From Acidimicrobiales bacterium (GTDB lineage Bacteria > Actinomycetota > Acidimicrobiia > Acidimicrobiales > UBA8190), in contig JASHZK010000236.1 of NCBI GenBank assembly GCA_030042575.1, forward strand, positions 1-6,007: DNA of 6,007 nucleotides, in the 5' to 3' direction. Below are positions 5,122 through 6,007 of the stretch, in pieces. The position numbers and the translations under genes are program-made. Under the pieces are notes generated by a model that ran no database searches, was not told the origin of the DNA, and saw only the letters and a program-made list of their open reading frames with translations. Every line of letters starts with the position of its first letter. The first letter of the stretch is position 1.

Positions 5122-6007
5122 TCTCCGACCAGCGCGCCCCCACCGGTGACCACGAGGCGTCCGATCGCTACAAGTGGATCGCCCTGTCCAACACCACCTT
5201 GGGGACGCTCATGGCGGTGCTCGACTCGACCATCATGCTCATCGCCCTGCCGGCCATCTTCCGGGGGATCCACATCGACCCCCTGCAGCCCGGCAACAGC
5301 TTCTACCTGCTCTGGATGATCCTCAGCTTCATGATCGTCACCAGCGTGCTGGTGGTGGGGCTGGGCCGCCTGGGCGACATCTACGGCCGGGTGCGCATGT
5401 ACAACCTCGGCTTCGCCGTCTACACCTTCTTCTCCCTGATGCTGACCGTGACCTGGATGTCGGGCAAGGCGGCGGCCATCTACCTGGTGGTCATGCGGGT
5501 GTTCCAGGGTGTGGGCGCCGCCTTCCTCATCGCCAACTCGGCGGCCATCCTGACCGATGCCTTCCCCGAGGACCAGCGGGGGATGGCGCTGGGCATCAAC
5601 CAGGTGGCCGGCTTGAGCGGCTCGTTCATCGGCCTGGTCCTGGGCGGGGTCCTGGCTGCCATCCAGTGGCGACTCATCTTCCTGGTGTCGGTGCCGGTCG
5701 GGCTGTTCGGGACGCTGTGGGCCTATCTCAAGCTGCGCGAGGTGGGCCGGCGGCAAAAGGCGCGTATCGACATCGGGGGCAATTTCCTGTTCGCCCTGGC
5801 CCTGGTGGCGCTCATGGTCGGGATCACCTACGGGATCCAGCCCTACGGGGGACACTCGATGGGTTGGACGAGCCCCTTCGTGCTCGGATGCCTGGCCGGC
5901 GGGGTGGCGCTCATGGTGGCCTTTGCCTTTGTCGAACCCAGGGTGCGCGAGCCGATGTTCCGCCTGGCGCTCTTCCGCATCCGGGCCTTCACCGCCGGCA
6001 GCATGGC
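5103..6007 (+). CDS. DHA2 (EmrB/QacA-type) MFS transporter, N-terminal part (3' end outside window)
   Basis: This membrane protein resembles the 14-helix drug:proton antiporters; 301 complete codons are visible and the frame runs off the right edge. Family marks are LDSTIMLIALP (40-50, motif D1 at helix 1), GRLGDIYGR (88-96, motif A), RVFQGVGAA (132-140, motif B), a helix-5 glycine-rich stretch (173-182, motif C position) and QWRLIFLVSVPVG (188-200). Hydrophobic segments lie near residues 25-53, 66-86, 98-117, 124-148, 162-185, 190-208, 225-245 and 258-277. The motif C proline is replaced by Leu178, and the usual Asn of motif D1 by Leu46, so function may differ from classical efflux. The start taken is the GTG at 5103, ten bases after the transaminase stop, with only a weak upstream GCGAG; the next in-frame ATG would cut into helix 1. 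It is probably translated by coupling. The exported substrate is unknown. Confidence 0.88.
   Translation, partial: MAATPVVSDQRAPTGDHEASDRYKWIALSNTTLGTLMAVLDSTIMLIALPAIFRGIHIDPLQPGNSFYLLWMILSFMIVTSVLVVGLGRLGDIYGRVRMYNLGFAVYTFFSLMLTVTWMSGKAAAIYLVVMRVFQGVGAAFLIANSAAILTDAFPEDQRGMALGINQVAGLSGSFIGLVLGGVLAAIQWRLIFLVSVPVGLFGTLWAYLKLREVGRRQKARIDIGGNFLFALALVALMVGITYGIQPYGGHSMGWTSPFVLGCLAGGVALMVAFAFVEPRVREPMFRLALFRIRAFTAGSM

Noticed and set aside
4484..5618. A 14-base identity (TGGCCGGCTTGAGC) shared by the transaminase and DHA2 genes, near 4484 and 5605
   Set aside because: Both copies sit in different reading contexts of conserved coding sequence; chance similarity from GC-rich codon use is sufficient.
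5028..5855. Minus-strand open frame (275 codons) opposite the DHA2 transporter
   Set aside because: It is His/Gln/Asp/Gly-rich shadow of a transmembrane gene whose motifs are clear on the plus strand.

Overview
This is a GC-rich bacterial window (well over 60% G+C by eye, with strong G/C preference at third codon positions). Codon use, a GTG start and protein style suggest a high-GC actinobacterium, perhaps of the Acidimicrobiia type. The lineage is inference, because there is no rRNA or other phylogenetic marker here. I see no tRNA or rRNA gene, CRISPR array, insertion sequence or phage gene.

Layout: (1) bases 1-1135, minus strand: the N-terminal 378 residues of a 12-helix-type major facilitator superfamily (MFS) transporter that runs off the left edge. 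(2) bases 1136-1570: a 435-base divergent intergenic region with a less GC-rich, repeat-bearing patch near 1218-1257 and two short perfect or near-perfect palindromes, but no convincing gene. (3) bases 1571-5092 and onward, plus strand: a tight run of four genes. These are a metal-dependent SAM O-methyltransferase (1571-2257), a gamma-aminobutyraldehyde dehydrogenase-type aldehyde dehydrogenase (2276-3721), a class III PLP aminotransferase of the GABA transaminase type (3770-5092), and the first 301 residues of a DHA2/EmrB-QacA-type MFS transporter (5103 to the right edge).

How the genes may work together: the aldehyde dehydrogenase and aminotransferase would carry out consecutive steps of putrescine/GABA catabolism (4-aminobutanal to GABA, then GABA to succinic semialdehyde). 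The gaps of 18, 48 and 10 bases suggest a single transcription unit. The leading O-methyltransferase and trailing multidrug-type exporter are not standard members of a GABA pathway. The cluster may therefore act on another amine, such as an aromatic amine that is deaminated, oxidised and methylated; that is speculation. The divergent MFS gene could bring in a related substrate under shared control from the intergenic region.

No clearly new biological system is evident. The most useful leads are the unusual gene combination, the altered motifs in the DHA2 transporter and aldehyde dehydrogenase, the start/frameshift ambiguity at 5089-5121, the G8 tract at the start of the aminotransferase gene, and the inverted repeats in the divergent intergenic region.
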